64,000 bases of DNA, taken from assembly GCA_025361565.1 (NCBI GenBank), contig JANYKN010000144.1, forward strand, positions 62,001 through 126,000, read 5' to 3'. Shown one piece after another: positions 19,904 to 29,367 of the stretch. The notes beneath the pieces are model-generated. The model searched no databases. It saw nothing but the letters and a program-made list of their open reading frames with translations, and had not been told where the DNA came from. A program made the translations under genes and the position numbers. Each line of letters begins with the position of its first letter. Position 1 is the first letter of the stretch. The stretch is from Bacteroidota bacterium. Lineage in GTDB: Bacteria; Bacteroidota; Bacteroidia; Bacteroidales; NBLH01.

Positions 19904-21559
19904 TTAAAATAATTGATATTCAGGCGATTGTAGCATGGCAGTAAGCAATTTTTGCAATTGTCCACGTACCCCGGTATCATCGCCAGTACCTTTATAAGCA
20001 TCCCATTCTTCTGTCCAATGCGATTCCATTAGGTTTTCCAATAATATATCATTTAGAAAGTAATTATATCTTTCTACCGGAATTTCTGTTGTAAACAAAT
20101 AAATAGTTAGTTCGGTTACAAGAGTGCGTGGATTTGAAGGATCTGAGATATTATTTACATTATCGACATATGCAACAATGTCCAATTTATATAATATATT
20201 AGCCGAATCGTCCTCTATTCCATTTAATATCTGAAATCCAAATTGATATCTTCGCGCCAGATAATTTGGGGTAATCCAATTTCGGTTATATGCAGGCTCC
20301 TGATGATATGGAGGATAGCCGGCAACATCAATTGGAGTAAAGAAAGACATTCCCTGTAATTCAAGATCTTTTAATATACCTCTGGGATAAGCCAAATCAT
20401 ATAGTTGAGCAATATCCGTTGGCATATTTATATTGAAAAATCTTAATGTACCAATGGTCAAATCAACAGGTGATTTTATTAACGCACCAATATTATTATC
20501 AGCAGTCAAGCCATTGTCTAAATCATAAAAATGCTCGCTTGAAAGAAGTTGGCGAAGCACTGGCATAATTTCATAATTATTATCGCGGAATGTATTGGCT
20601 AGAGGAATAATAATATCCTGCTCAATCTCGGTAGTTATCTCATAATAAACAAAAAAGCGATACAGCTTGCGACAAATAAATTTGGCTGTTTCTGTTTGTG
20701 CAAAAATCATGTCCATCATCTGCTGTAACTCATCCAGCGCACCATTTTCAGTTGCATATGTATCAATCATCAACGCAGGCTTGGGTTGTATGACTGTATT
20801 TTGAAATTTTACTGTAAAATTTTTCACACCTGCATCATGCCTTATTGCCTGGCCTAATCCATTAATGGTAGCTTTTCCTCTGGGAAGGCTTGTATCAGCG
20901 TCAATTGTGTTGAAATCATAATTATGTACAAATCCTGTAAGCACTCTTGCTGCTTGCTTGATATCTGATTCAGTATAATTAGTATAATCCTCTGGTCCAA
21001 TTTGTTCGCCTTTACCAATCGTATATAATTCAAGCATTTCACGGGCAAAATTTTCATTTGGACTATTTACATCATTTAATGTGTTATCTATGTAAACTAG
21101 CATTGCATTATCAATACATACTTTGGTAAAAAGTTCTTTGAAATTTCCCAGGGCATAATGCCTGTAAAGCGCATTTTGATAATATACTGCGGTTGCACTT
21201 TGTAATAAATTATAATCAACCGGAAGATGTGAATGATGGAAAAATACCATTTTTTCCCTGAGATTCGTGCCTGAAGTTCTCATTAATTCTAAAAACCATG
21301 ATTGAAAATAGGAAAATAATTTGTCGTCTCCACTATTAATTTCGGTATCGGGTTTTGGTAACCAGGGTAAACCTGTTTTAACATCAAGTGGTGGATCTGG
21401 CGCAGGAAGTGCAATAAGAAGTGCATCAAGAGCTTCGCTGACATTTAATCCTCCAAAAAGTTCAATTTCACTCCTGTTTGGCATAAATGAAGCACGCCTA
21501 AGCAAGTGTGCGGCATTTTTTTCGCCCAATAGACCTGTGATTGTTGTTAATGAAGCCAT
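19904..21559 (-). CDS. DUF1800 protein
   Basis: A 551-residue protein of the DUF1800 family: AAHLLRRASFMPNRSEI near the N-terminus, MVFFHHSHLPVD, ENFAREMLELYTIGKG, AARVLTGFV, AKFICRKLYRFFVYYE, VRQLLSSEHFYD-like and LKSPVDLTIGTLRFF-like segments in the usual order. No obvious signal peptide is seen at the chosen ATG. The protein is the upstream partner of the DUF1501 gene, a pairing widespread in bacteria but without an assigned reaction. Pairing with a type IX exported partner suggests an envelope-related role. Confidence 0.88.
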   Translation of the reverse strand: MASLTTITGLLGEKNAAHLLRRASFMPNRSEIELFGGLNVSEALDALLIALPAPDPPLDVKTGLPWLPKPDTEINSGDDKLFSYFQSWFLELMRTSGTNLREKMVFFHHSHLPVDYNLLQSATAVYYQNALYRHYALGNFKELFTKVCIDNAMLVYIDNTLNDVNSPNENFAREMLELYTIGKGEQIGPEDYTNYTESDIKQAARVLTGFVHNYDFNTIDADTSLPRGKATINGLGQAIRHDAGVKNFTVKFQNTVIQPKPALMIDTYATENGALDELQQMMDMIFAQTETAKFICRKLYRFFVYYEITTEIEQDIIIPLANTFRDNNYEIMPVLRQLLSSEHFYDLDNGLTADNNIGALIKSPVDLTIGTLRFFNINMPTDIAQLYDLAYPRGILKDLELQGMSFFTPIDVAGYPPYHQEPAYNRNWITPNYLARRYQFGFQILNGIEDDSANILYKLDIVAYVDNVNNISDPSNPRTLVTELTIYLFTTEIPVERYNYFLNDILLENLMESHWTEEWDAYKGTGDDTGVRGQLQKLLTAMLQSPEYQLF

Positions 21560-21906
21560 ATTCTCATTTTTTTGTTAAGTTCTTTCTGATTTAATTGTAT
21601 TAGATATTTGATTCAGACAATTAAGTGGATTTTTTTGTTGCATATAAAAGATATAAAGATAGGAAATTATTAATTACCTTCATGAATGAATTACAAAACT
21701 TTAATGTATTTATTAAATATTTTATCGATACTAAGATTATGTTTTCTTATTTCAGGATCAGTCGTTTAACTGGTTGTTTTCAAAATTGAAAATGAAGTTT
21801 AATCCTATTTTACTGCTTAAATCTCAATACTCGTCAAAATATAAAGAAGTCATCTTTCATTAATGAAAGATTTTTGCCAATTTTGCGGCTCCTATCATAG
21901 GGTATT
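21560..21906. other. Divergent intergenic region with a 20-bp palindrome
   Basis: 347 bases between divergent genes. It contains the perfect palindrome at 21852-21871 and, on the plus strand, CAATTTTG at 21878-21885, one mismatch from the -7 consensus, 21 bases before the next start. Confidence 0.5.
21852..21871. promoter_or_regulatory. Perfect 20-bp palindrome, candidate operator
   Basis: ATCTTTCATT followed by its exact reverse complement, with no spacer, is centred 45 bases before the start of the 163-residue gene. It covers the position where the -33 element of the -7-like box at 21878-21885 would lie, so a dimeric repressor site is a natural reading. A weak intrinsic terminator (T run at 21871-21875) is the alternative. 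Confidence 0.4.
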
Positions 21907-22398
21907 ATGAAGAGATTATTAATTATTTCATATTCACTGCTTTTGTTTACTCATTCTGTTAATGCTCAGCACAATATGCTTGGTAAATCACAGAAATACA
22001 TTCGCAGCTTTTACAATCTTTCTCTCGAGTATGCACTCAAGGTTGATACAATTACCACAAATTCGTTGATGCTTAGCTATAAAACCGACCAGCAATATCC
22101 TTTTTATACTTATGAGATTAATTTGGAAGACGATCTGTGTGTTTCGTATGGAATTGTTTCAAAAGACAATGCAACACTTAAAACCTATTTGGAATTCCTT
22201 AATTATGTAGGTGAATTGATTGAAGTTGATAGTACTTACAATAATTTCACCTATAAGATTGAAACTAATCAAAAAACAATTTTTTTTACCATTAAGCAAC
22301 CTTATTTTAATAGTCAGTTTTTAACAAGACGAAGTTTGTTTTATATCTTGATTACAGAGGAACCGCATACGCTTATGGAGAAAAAGAATCATAATTGA
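21907..22398 (+). CDS. Exported protein of unknown function
   Basis: A 163-residue protein with a clear signal peptide (MKRLLIISYSLLLFTHSVNAQ) and a mature region of about 140 residues with alternating charged and hydrophobic strands. No family is recognised. It is preceded by a 20-bp palindrome and a -7-like box and converges on uvrA with 25 bases between stops. The likely location is the periplasm. Confidence 0.7.
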   Translation: MKRLLIISYSLLLFTHSVNAQHNMLGKSQKYIRSFYNLSLEYALKVDTITTNSLMLSYKTDQQYPFYTYEINLEDDLCVSYGIVSKDNATLKTYLEFLNYVGELIEVDSTYNNFTYKIETNQKTIFFTIKQPYFNSQFLTRRSLFYILITEEPHTLMEKKNHN

Positions 22399-22423
22399 TT
22401 TAGGTTTTTTCAAATCAAAAATT

Positions 22424-25249
22424 CTATTTTGCTTTTTTAGATCTGATTAGTTTTTCTTTTAAGTATTTTCCGGTATATGATTGTTCGCAATTGATAATAT
22501 CTTCTGGAACCCCTTCAAATACAACATATCCACCATTTTCTCCACCTTCTGGTCCCAAATCAATAATCCAATCGGACGATTTAATAATTTCAAGATTATG
22601 TTCAATAATTAAAACTGTATGGCCGTTTTCAATCAATGCTTGGAATGCCAATAATAGTGTATTTACATCATGAAAATGAAGGCCAGTTGTTGGTTCGTCA
22701 AAAATGAAAAGACAATGACTCTTATTTGCTTCGCCACTTAAAAATGAAGCCAATTTAACCCGTTGGCTTTCACCTCCACTTAGAGTACTCGAAGATTGCC
22801 CTAATTTTACATATCCAAGGCCTACATCCACAAGTGGTTTTAATTTTATACATATTTTTTTCTCTGTTGAACTTTTTCCTGCTCCAAAAAAATCTATTGC
22901 TTCTTCAACTGTTAATTCAAGAATATCATATATATTTTTTCCTCTATACTGAACTTCAAGTACTTCATCTTTAAACCGATGACCTTTGCATGAATCACAT
23001 ACAAGATGCACATCTGCCATAAATTGCATTTCAACTTTAATTTCACCATCTCCCTGGCATTCTTCACATCTACCACCTTCGATGTTAAATGAAAAGTGTG
23101 AAGCCTTGTAATTATTTAATTTTGAAATAAGTAGCTCTGAATATAGTTTCCTAATTTCGTCATATGCTTTTAGATAAGTAACAGGGTTTGAACGGGATGA
23201 TTTTCCAATAGGGTTTTGATCTACGTATTCAATTTCGTGAATTAAATCGATATCTCCTCTTATTTGTTCATATAATCCAGAGCTTTCGCCATAACCTTTT
23301 ATTTGTCTGTCCAAGGCTTGATAAAAGATATTGTTCACAAGAGATGATTTTCCTGAACCACTTACTCCTGTTACAACAGTTAGAATATTTAATGGAAATT
23401 TAACGCTAATATTCTTAAGATTATGTATTCGTGCGTTAACAATTTCGATACTATTTTTCCATTTTCGCCTTTTAGCAGGTATATTAATTATTCTTTTTCC
23501 ACATAGATATTCCATAGTAAGGCTTTTCTCATCCTTTAATAATGCATCGGGTGTGCCATTAAATACTACCTGACCTCCATGAATTCCAGCCAATGGGCCT
23601 ATGTCAATAATTTGATCTGCAGCTCTAATAATTTCTTCATCATGCTCAACAACAACAACTGTGTTTCCGATTTCCTGTAAATTTCTCAGAACTTTTATCA
23701 ACAGATTTGTATCTCTTGGATGCAAACCAATACTGGGTTCATCAAGGATATATAATGAACCAACAAGGCTGCTTCCCAAAGAAGTTGCTAAATTTATTCT
23801 TTGCGATTCACCACCTGAAAGGCTTGATGACAATCGGTTTAAATTGAGATAAGATAGTCCGACTTCATTCAAAAAGTTCAACCGGCTTTTAATTTCCAAC
23901 AAAATTCGCTGTCCTATTTCCAGTTCATATTTGTTTAATTTTAATCCTTCAAAAAAAGTAATTAGCTTATCTATTGACATATCAAGTATTTTGTCCATAC
24001 TCATATTGCCAACTTTAATATGCAATGCTTCCTTTTTTAGTCTTGATCCTTTGCAATCAGGGCATTTTGTTTTACCCCTATACCTTGATAACATTACCCT
24101 GTATTGAATTTTGTAATTTTCTTTTTCAAGCATTCCAAAGAATTCGTTCAATCCTTTAAAGTATTTGTTACCAGACCATAATATATCTTTTTGTTCATCA
24201 GATAGTTGGAAAAAAGGCTTATGGATGGGAAAATTAAAACGCTCTGCACTATAAATTAATTGATTGTTCCATTCTCCCATTTTTTCACCTTTCCAGCATG
24301 CAATTGCACCATCATAAATAGAAAGGTTTTTATTTGGGATTACTAAATCTTCGTCAATCCCGATAACCATTCCAAAACCTTCGCATTTTGGACATGCGCC
24401 GAGTGGGCTATTGAAGCTGAATAAATGAGTGGATGGTTCCTCAAATTCAATTCCATCCAACTCGAATTTATTCGAAAATGATTCTGAAATTATCTCATTA
24501 TTCAAATAAAATTTAAGGATACAATTTCCTTTACCTTCAAAAAAAGCTGTTTGTAAAGAATCTCCATAGCGGCTAATACTATCATCATCTTTTTGCACTT
24601 CGCCCCTATCAATGATTAAATTTGATTTATCGTTCTGCTTTGCTTTTTTTGTAATCAGGTCCTCAATCCTTATAATTTCATTCTGAAATTCTATTCTGGT
24701 AAAACCTTGTTTTAAAAGTATTTCCAGCTGTTTTAAATAGGTTCTGCCTTTAGGAATAATTAAAGGAGCAAGAATTAGAAAGTTAGTATCGATATTATAT
24801 TCTAAAATTCTGTTAATTACACTACTTACACTATCCTTTTTTACTTCTTTGCCTGATATAGGTGAGTATGTTTTACCTAATCTACTATATAGTAATTTTA
24901 GAAAGTCATATATTTCAGTAGATGTGCCTACAGTGGATCTGGGATTTCGGGTATTTACCTTTTGTTCAATAGCTATTGCTGGAGGAATTCCTTTAATATA
25001 ATCGACTTCAGGTTTATGTATTCGTCCCAAAAATTGTCTAGCATATGAAGAAAGACTTTCTACATACCTACGCTGGCCTTCAGCATATAATGTATCAAAT
25101 GCCAAAGAAGATTTTCCTGAACCTGAAAGACCTGTTATCACAATTAATTTATCCCTTGGGATTTCTAAATCTATATTTTTAAGATTGTGTACTCTGGCTC
25201 CTTTGATTATTATATTTTCTTCGTTAGGCTGTATTATCTTATGTGACAT
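22424..25249 (-). CDS. uvrA: Excinuclease ABC subunit A
   Basis: A 941-residue DNA-damage recognition ATPase of nucleotide excision repair. Two ABC modules are complete: Walker [10 protein letters not shown] at 40-48 and VSGSGKSS in the second half, signature segments [12 protein letters not shown] and [12 protein letters not shown], and Walker [11 protein letters not shown] and [10 protein letters not shown]. Zinc-finger cysteines CPKC/CPDC in the first half and CEEC/CDSC in the second are present. The [11 protein letters not shown] and [12 protein letters not shown] segments are typical of UvrA. Length matches canonical UvrA. It is transcribed alone. Some Bacteroidota carry two uvrA genes, so this may be one of two. 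Confidence 0.96.
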   Translation of the reverse strand: MSHKIIQPNEENIIIKGARVHNLKNIDLEIPRDKLIVITGLSGSGKSSLAFDTLYAEGQRRYVESLSSYARQFLGRIHKPEVDYIKGIPPAIAIEQKVNTRNPRSTVGTSTEIYDFLKLLYSRLGKTYSPISGKEVKKDSVSSVINRILEYNIDTNFLILAPLIIPKGRTYLKQLEILLKQGFTRIEFQNEIIRIEDLITKKAKQNDKSNLIIDRGEVQKDDDSISRYGDSLQTAFFEGKGNCILKFYLNNEIISESFSNKFELDGIEFEEPSTHLFSFNSPLGACPKCEGFGMVIGIDEDLVIPNKNLSIYDGAIACWKGEKMGEWNNQLIYSAERFNFPIHKPFFQLSDEQKDILWSGNKYFKGLNEFFGMLEKENYKIQYRVMLSRYRGKTKCPDCKGSRLKKEALHIKVGNMSMDKILDMSIDKLITFFEGLKLNKYELEIGQRILLEIKSRLNFLNEVGLSYLNLNRLSSSLSGGESQRINLATSLGSSLVGSLYILDEPSIGLHPRDTNLLIKVLRNLQEIGNTVVVVEHDEEIIRAADQIIDIGPLAGIHGGQVVFNGTPDALLKDEKSLTMEYLCGKRIINIPAKRRKWKNSIEIVNARIHNLKNISVKFPLNILTVVTGVSGSGKSSLVNNIFYQALDRQIKGYGESSGLYEQIRGDIDLIHEIEYVDQNPIGKSSRSNPVTYLKAYDEIRKLYSELLISKLNNYKASHFSFNIEGGRCEECQGDGEIKVEMQFMADVHLVCDSCKGHRFKDEVLEVQYRGKNIYDILELTVEEAIDFFGAGKSSTEKKICIKLKPLVDVGLGYVKLGQSSSTLSGGESQRVKLASFLSGEANKSHCLFIFDEPTTGLHFHDVNTLLLAFQALIENGHTVLIIEHNLEIIKSSDWIIDLGPEGGENGGYVVFEGVPEDIINCEQSYTGKYLKEKLIRSKKAK

Positions 25250-25728
25250 TCTTTAAATTGATTTATAATTAAAACCCTTAAAATCTATACTGTATTTTAT
25301 ATCATTCTACTTTAGCAATCTAAAATGGTTTACTTCGCTCTTTTAGTATTGTATAACGTTGTTTGCTATATTTGAATAGGTATTTGAAGCTAAAATTGCA
25401 AAGATAGATCTTTTAATTTATTTGCTATTGAAACATCGAAGTAGAAAGGGAATTATTGTTTGAGAATAAATATAATTAGAACATTCCAATTTGTATTTTA
25501 AGATTCTTTAACGATTCTTTGGGTTTTGTAACAAATGGTTTTTATTACTTTGGTAAATATTTTTTGATCAATGTTAATAATTATTAAATTGAGATTTTCA
25601 TAAATAAAAAACAATCATTGATAAAACAAATTTTAATATTTCAATCATTATTTGAAACTTTGACCCAAAATTAACTAAAAAATGGAGGACAGCCTATTGA
25701 TTGGATTTTTACTCAACTAACCAATATT
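25250..25728. other. Divergent promoter region, uvrA and ECF sigma factor
   Basis: About 480 bases, strongly AT-rich. For uvrA, TATCTTTG on the minus strand at 25399-25406 matches the -7 consensus 150 bases upstream of its start. For the sigma gene, TTTG at 25525-25528 followed by TTACTTTG at 25545-25552 resembles a -33/-7 pair. A 12-codon open frame with a GGAGG inside it begins at 25682 but ends at 25720 and is not supported as a gene. Confidence 0.4.
25399..25406 (-). promoter_or_regulatory. Predicted -7 element for uvrA
   Basis: On the minus strand the bases read TATCTTTG, an exact TAnnTTTG match. The leader would be about 140 bases. There is no clear -33 partner. Confidence 0.35.
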
Positions 25729-25737
25729 TTGAGACTT

Positions 25738-26328
25738 ATGGTATCTAATCGAATGAAAGACTATGAATTAGTTAATAAATTCATAGAAGGTGATCAAGGC
25801 AGTATTGAGGTCTTAATCAACCGCCACAAGAATAGGGTGTATACTTACATATTATTAATTGTTAAAGATCAGCAACTTGCTGAAGACGTTTTTCAGGACA
25901 CATTTATTAAAGTTATTAAATCTCTTCAAAAGGGTAAATATCAGGAAAAAGGAATTTTTGTTTCCTGGGTTGTCCGCATTGCCCATAATTTAATCATCGA
26001 TCATTTTAGGAAATCAAAACACTTGAAAACTTATTCGAGTGATGATAATGAAATGGATGTATTTAACATTAAAAAACTTTCCGACGATAATATCGAAGAT
26101 TTAATGATCAATGATCAAATTGCAGTAGATGTTCGGAAATTGGTTGATTTGTTACCAGACGAGCAAAAAGAAGTGATAATGTTAAGACATTTTGGTGGAT
26201 TAAGTTTTAAAGAAATTGCAAAGCAAACCGAAGTTAGCATCAACACTGCACTTGGAAGAATGCGCTATGCTCTTATTAATCTTCGTAAAATGATTGACGA
26301 GAAAAATATTATCCTTACCAGGCAATAA
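25738..26328 (+). CDS. ECF-type RNA polymerase sigma factor
   Basis: A sigma-70 family factor of about 196 residues. Region 2 is present (LINRHKNRVYTYI, DVFQDTFIKVIK, WVVRIAHNLIIDHFRKSK) and region 4 is an HTH (LLPDEQKEVIMLRHFGGLSFKEIAKQTEVSINTALGRM). This subgroup, with the FRKSK and NTALGRMRYAL segments, is a common stand-alone ECF sigma of Bacteroidota. No anti-sigma gene is seen adjacent. The frame continues upstream to a TTG at 25729. I take the ATG at 25738, and the ATG at 25753 (MKDYELVNKF) fits the family equally well. A strong terminator follows after 80 bases, so it is monocistronic. Confidence 0.9.
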   Translation: MVSNRMKDYELVNKFIEGDQGSIEVLINRHKNRVYTYILLIVKDQQLAEDVFQDTFIKVIKSLQKGKYQEKGIFVSWVVRIAHNLIIDHFRKSKHLKTYSSDDNEMDVFNIKKLSDDNIEDLMINDQIAVDVRKLVDLLPDEQKEVIMLRHFGGLSFKEIAKQTEVSINTALGRMRYALINLRKMIDEKNIILTRQ

Positions 26329-26701
26329 GTTAATTACTGGTTAACAATCATTAATTTTAGAATAAACCTTCATAAAAGAGGTTGACGATAAATATATTTT
26401 AATTTGAACCTGTGAGGCGCATGCTTCACAGGTTTTTTTGTGTTTAAAATTAGAAGTATTCATGTTTAAACTCACAAATATTGTGATATTTGGCCTATAC
26501 AATATAGTTATAGAATGATTAATTCGATAAATGGATTTACTTTGATTTTAATCTTTAAATCGATGTATTAATTCGAATATTAGGTCTACTATTTTTTTGT
26601 CGGAAGGCAAAGTATTATTTATTTTTATCATTTAAAAAAGTAGAATAATAAAAAATAAAAAGAATGCGTTTAAATAAAGAATTGCAGAAATTAATCTATA
26701 A
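26329..26701. other. Intergenic region
   Basis: About 370 bases. It holds the sigma-factor terminator and then AT-rich sequence leading to a 64-residue gene. Nothing else is recognised. Confidence 0.5.
26407..26440 (+). terminator. Terminator after the sigma factor gene
   Basis: Arms AACCTGTGA and TCACAGGTT around a GC-rich loop (GGCGCATGCT) are followed by seven T at 26432-26439. This is a strong intrinsic terminator. Confidence 0.9.
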
Positions 26702-26896
26702 ATGCCTATGAAAAAGATTTACACAATTGTATTTGCCTTAAATAACACCAATAAAGATGAAAACTATGTTCTTGATTTTTCTAAAATCATCAAAAATGAA
26801 CAAATAGTTAAAAAAGCATTAAATAGATTGGTGTTTTCTCCACGACAAAGCCTCATTGATAGTATCTTGAAATTTGCCCGGGAGGGAAAGATTTAA
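26702..26896 (+). CDS. Small conserved-looking cytoplasmic protein
   Basis: A 64-residue protein of unrecognised family, rich in Lys and Asn, with a C-terminal amphipathic region ending SPRQSLIDSILKFAREGKI. There is no signal peptide or membrane segment. A second in-frame ATG three codons in (MKKIYTIVF) may be the true start. It is bounded by the sigma-factor terminator on the left and its own terminator on the right, which supports a real transcript. I have a memory of short Bacteroidota proteins with a similar Ser-Ile-Leu-x-Phe-Ala tail but cannot confirm it. Function unknown. Confidence 0.6.
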   Translation: MPMKKIYTIVFALNNTNKDENYVLDFSKIIKNEQIVKKALNRLVFSPRQSLIDSILKFAREGKI

Positions 26897-26914
26897 TCAA
26901 TGAACTAGAAAATT

Positions 26915-26942
26915 AAAGCCTTTCATTTGAAAGGCTTTTTTA
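26915..26942. terminator. Bidirectional terminator
   Basis: An 11-bp perfect stem AAAGCCTTTCA/TGAAAGGCTTT with a two-base loop is followed by T residues to 26941. It serves the 64-residue gene; its A-rich left side also suits the convergent barrel gene. Confidence 0.85.
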
Positions 26943-26945
26943 ATA

Positions 26946-27584
26946 TTAATATTTAGCGAATGGATTTGTAATACTTGGGTAATTACCAAAAGGGTCATGG
27001 CCAAAGGAATTATTTCCCATGTTCTGATTGATAACCTGAAGACCAATACTGAAGTTTTCATTAATTTTATATTCTGCGCTAAACCTTACAGAATAATCTT
27101 GTGAAATGCCTGTTTTTGACACTGTTACAGGTGATTTATTCATTCCATATAAAACTTCGCCACTAATTCTTAGCTTTTCAGATGCCTGATAGTCAAAACC
27201 AGTAAATAGATAAGATTGATTAATATTTCTTTTTTGTTGATTTTGAGCTGAATAATAATCAGAAATAGAAGTATTTATTAATATAAAACCTGCTGATATA
27301 TTTAATTTTGGTGCTAGTTTGTATCTGAGTTTAGGTGCAGTATAAAAACTAAGTGCATTTCCATTTAATGATCCTGTTGAAAAACTACTTCCAATTTCTA
27401 CTTGATAGCTTATTTTTGATTTGTCCTTGATTGATTCAGAATTAGTTTCATTTAAAGGTGCAATTTCCTGTATATCACTTGTGATTTCCTGTTTATCATT
27501 GCTATAAATGATTTCTTGTGATAACATGGAGTCCGATAAAGCAAATACAAAAACAATCAAAATTGTGCAGATTTTTAATTTCAT
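26946..27584 (-). CDS. Small outer-membrane barrel-like protein
   Basis: A 212-residue exported protein. The signal peptide ends near SMLSQ. After a polar spacer (about 25-55), alternating strands follow (YQVEIGSSFSTGS, LRYKLAPKLNISAGF, FTGFDYQASEKLRISGEVLYGM, RFSAEYKINENFSIGLQVI), suggesting a six- to eight-stranded beta-barrel. It ends with a short Gly/Asn/Pro tail. On the minus strand TATATTTG at 27612-27619 is an exact -7 match 27 bases upstream of the start. No specific function is assignable. Confidence 0.65.
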   Translation of the reverse strand: MKLKICTILIVFVFALSDSMLSQEIIYSNDKQEITSDIQEIAPLNETNSESIKDKSKISYQVEIGSSFSTGSLNGNALSFYTAPKLRYKLAPKLNISAGFILINTSISDYYSAQNQQKRNINQSYLFTGFDYQASEKLRISGEVLYGMNKSPVTVSKTGISQDYSVRFSAEYKINENFSIGLQVINQNMGNNSFGHDPFGNYPSITNPFAKY

Positions 27585-27611
27585 AAGGTGTCATTTTTAT
27601 GTTTTCAAGTA

Positions 27612-27619
27612 CAAATATA
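27612..27619 (-). promoter_or_regulatory. Predicted -7 element of the small barrel gene
   Basis: TATATTTG on the minus strand, an exact TAnnTTTG match, lies 27 bases before the ATG. Confidence 0.4.
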
Positions 27620-27764
27620 GGCTAAGTTTTTAAAATCTTATTATTATAATTGTTAAAAAACATTATCTAAAAATATTTATTTATTGGCTAATCAAGGGAT
27701 ATAGAGCATGATAGGTTATTGTTGATATGTTGATAATTTAATTTTTATAAATGACGTTAATGTA

Positions 27765-27794
27765 TTGTAGTGAAAAAAAAGTTTTTTACTTTAG
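27765..27794 (+). promoter_or_regulatory. Predicted promoter of the orphan HTH gene
   Basis: TTG at 27765-27767, a 19-base spacer and TACTTTAG at 27787-27794 (one mismatch to TAnnTTTG) give a Bacteroidota-type promoter 29 bases before the ATG. Confidence 0.4.
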
Positions 27795-27823
27795 CCTATT
27801 GTATTAATATTTAAAATGTTAAC

Positions 27824-28300
27824 ATGAACCCCCTATTAAGTAGTCAAAATCTTTTTGTCATTAAGACAATTAACCCTAAGAAACCCGATAAGTCGGAACT
27901 CATGATTATAGATGAGTTTGAGGGTTTTTTTAATTATGTGGAGAATGAATTGGCAGTCACAATTTTTGGTCAGGAAGAAAAATCAAAAAAAGAACGTGTA
28001 CAGTATGCCAGAGATCTATTAATCAAGATGATAGGCAAAGAAGAATTCATGCGTTTACGCGAGCTTTTCCAGCAATCAAACCAAAACGATGACTATTCAA
28101 ATTCGTACACTAGTTTGAACGATACTGAACGCATTATTTTTAAGCTGATTGCTAAAGGTTTTAAACAAAGTGAAATTGCCCAATTGCTTGATTGGACCAA
28201 CAGTAAAGTAAAGCAGCACAAGGAGCAAATTTATGAGAAAATGAATTTTGCACGTATTGCTGATTTAAAAGAGTACGCTTATAAAAATAAGTTGGTTTAA
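27824..28300 (+). CDS. Orphan LuxR/GerE-type HTH protein
   Basis: A 158-residue cytoplasmic protein. The C-terminal 60 residues form a LuxR/GerE helix-turn-helix (LNDTERIIFKLIAKGFKQSEIAQLL, then VKQHKEQIYEKMNF). The N-terminal 95 residues do not resemble a receiver, PAS or autoinducer domain; they are charged and probably helical (ELMIIDEFEGFFNYVENEL). No sensor kinase is adjacent. It probably acts as a DNA-binding regulator responding to an unknown cue or partner. Confidence 0.75.
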   Translation: MNPLLSSQNLFVIKTINPKKPDKSELMIIDEFEGFFNYVENELAVTIFGQEEKSKKERVQYARDLLIKMIGKEEFMRLRELFQQSNQNDDYSNSYTSLNDTERIIFKLIAKGFKQSEIAQLLDWTNSKVKQHKEQIYEKMNFARIADLKEYAYKNKLV

Positions 28301-28371
28301 ACAAGATTTTATTGTAACTATTGTATTAACATCCCGTTTCTAACGATTCGGGATGTTGCATTTTACGATAT

Positions 28372-28935
28372 ATGGAAAAGAAGTTATTTATTGGAATTAA
28401 AATTTTGCCATCAGAAAAACTAATCGGGATTTATCATAAATTAAGATTAAATCTTGGTAATGAACAAATTAAATGGGTGTCATTCCAAAATATGCATATT
28501 ACGCTTAAATTTTTAGGCAATACTCCAGAATATATGATATCAGTGATTAATAATACTATTGAAGAGGTAACAGATCAATATCAACCATTTAATTTCGAAA
28601 TTAAAAACCTTGGTTATTTTACCAAAAGTAAGAAGATAAAAGTAATTTGGATGGGTATTGAAAACGGTGTTGAATTAAATGCTTTTGCACATAAATTGAT
28701 AAAAAAAATGTCATTAATCGGTTTCGAAGATGAAAAAAGGGAATATACAGCTCATTTAACGTTGGGAAGAGTAAATTTCATTTCTAATCAGAATCAAGTT
28801 GACGATCTTTTTTCTGATTATCATGAAATATTAATTCAAAATGTTGAGGTAAAAGAAATTGCACTTTTTGAAAGTATTACCAAATCTGATAGTCCTTATT
28901 ATCATGTAATTAAAACCTTTTCACTAATTAAATAA
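28372..28935 (+). CDS. thpR: RNA 2',3'-cyclic phosphodiesterase ThpR
   Basis: A 187-residue 2H phosphoesterase, also called LigT. The two catalytic motifs are H42-I-T44 within HITLKFLG and H128-L-T130 within HLTLGRV, at the spacing and length usual for ThpR. It opens 2',3'-cyclic phosphate ends of RNA to 2'-phosphates. It follows the HTH gene by 71 bases. No strong terminator is visible after it; a weak inverted repeat (ATATCCTT/AAGGATAT, 28972-29002) lacks a T run. Confidence 0.92.
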   Translation: MEKKLFIGIKILPSEKLIGIYHKLRLNLGNEQIKWVSFQNMHITLKFLGNTPEYMISVINNTIEEVTDQYQPFNFEIKNLGYFTKSKKIKVIWMGIENGVELNAFAHKLIKKMSLIGFEDEKREYTAHLTLGRVNFISNQNQVDDLFSDYHEILIQNVEVKEIALFESITKSDSPYYHVIKTFSLIK

Positions 28936-29367
28936 TTATTTTCTAAAGATTAAATTGAACACCTCAAAAAGATATCCTTGTCCTTAACTAAATAAAGGAT
29001 ATGTGCAGAATATTTTTATTATTTCACCCCTATTATAAGTTTATTTGCTTGAATTAAAAAATAATAATAATCTGACCATTTTTGATTTTTGCTTTTTTTT
29101 CCTTAGAAATTAAGCATTCAAATTTTGGATTAGAATTTTTATTCTACATAATAATTTACAAAGTCAATTAAAATTTCTAAATTTATCATTACAGTTTTTT
29201 ATATAGCTTCAAAACAAACGGGATAATTCGTCTAATCCATCATCTATTTTAAAGGACAGTTGCCTATTGTTGTCAAAATCCCTTGCAGCTTATATATTAA
29301 ATTGCTAAATTTAGCGTATTATATAAACATTGTTGAATTGAATTCTAATTCCTTAAAAATCGATATT
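28936..29367. other. Leader region of the caspase gene cluster
   Basis: About 430 bases, AT-rich. TTG at 29283-29285, a 20-base spacer and TAAATTTA at 29306-29313 form a plausible promoter that overlaps the 12-bp palindrome GCTAAATTTAGC at 29304-29315. The open frame of the first caspase gene runs back to a TTG at 29260, but the signal peptide fixes the start at 29368. Confidence 0.4.

Noticed and set aside
29260-29367. N-terminal extension of caspase protein 1 from a TTG
   Set aside because: The signal peptide begins at the ATG at 29368; an extension before it would spoil export.
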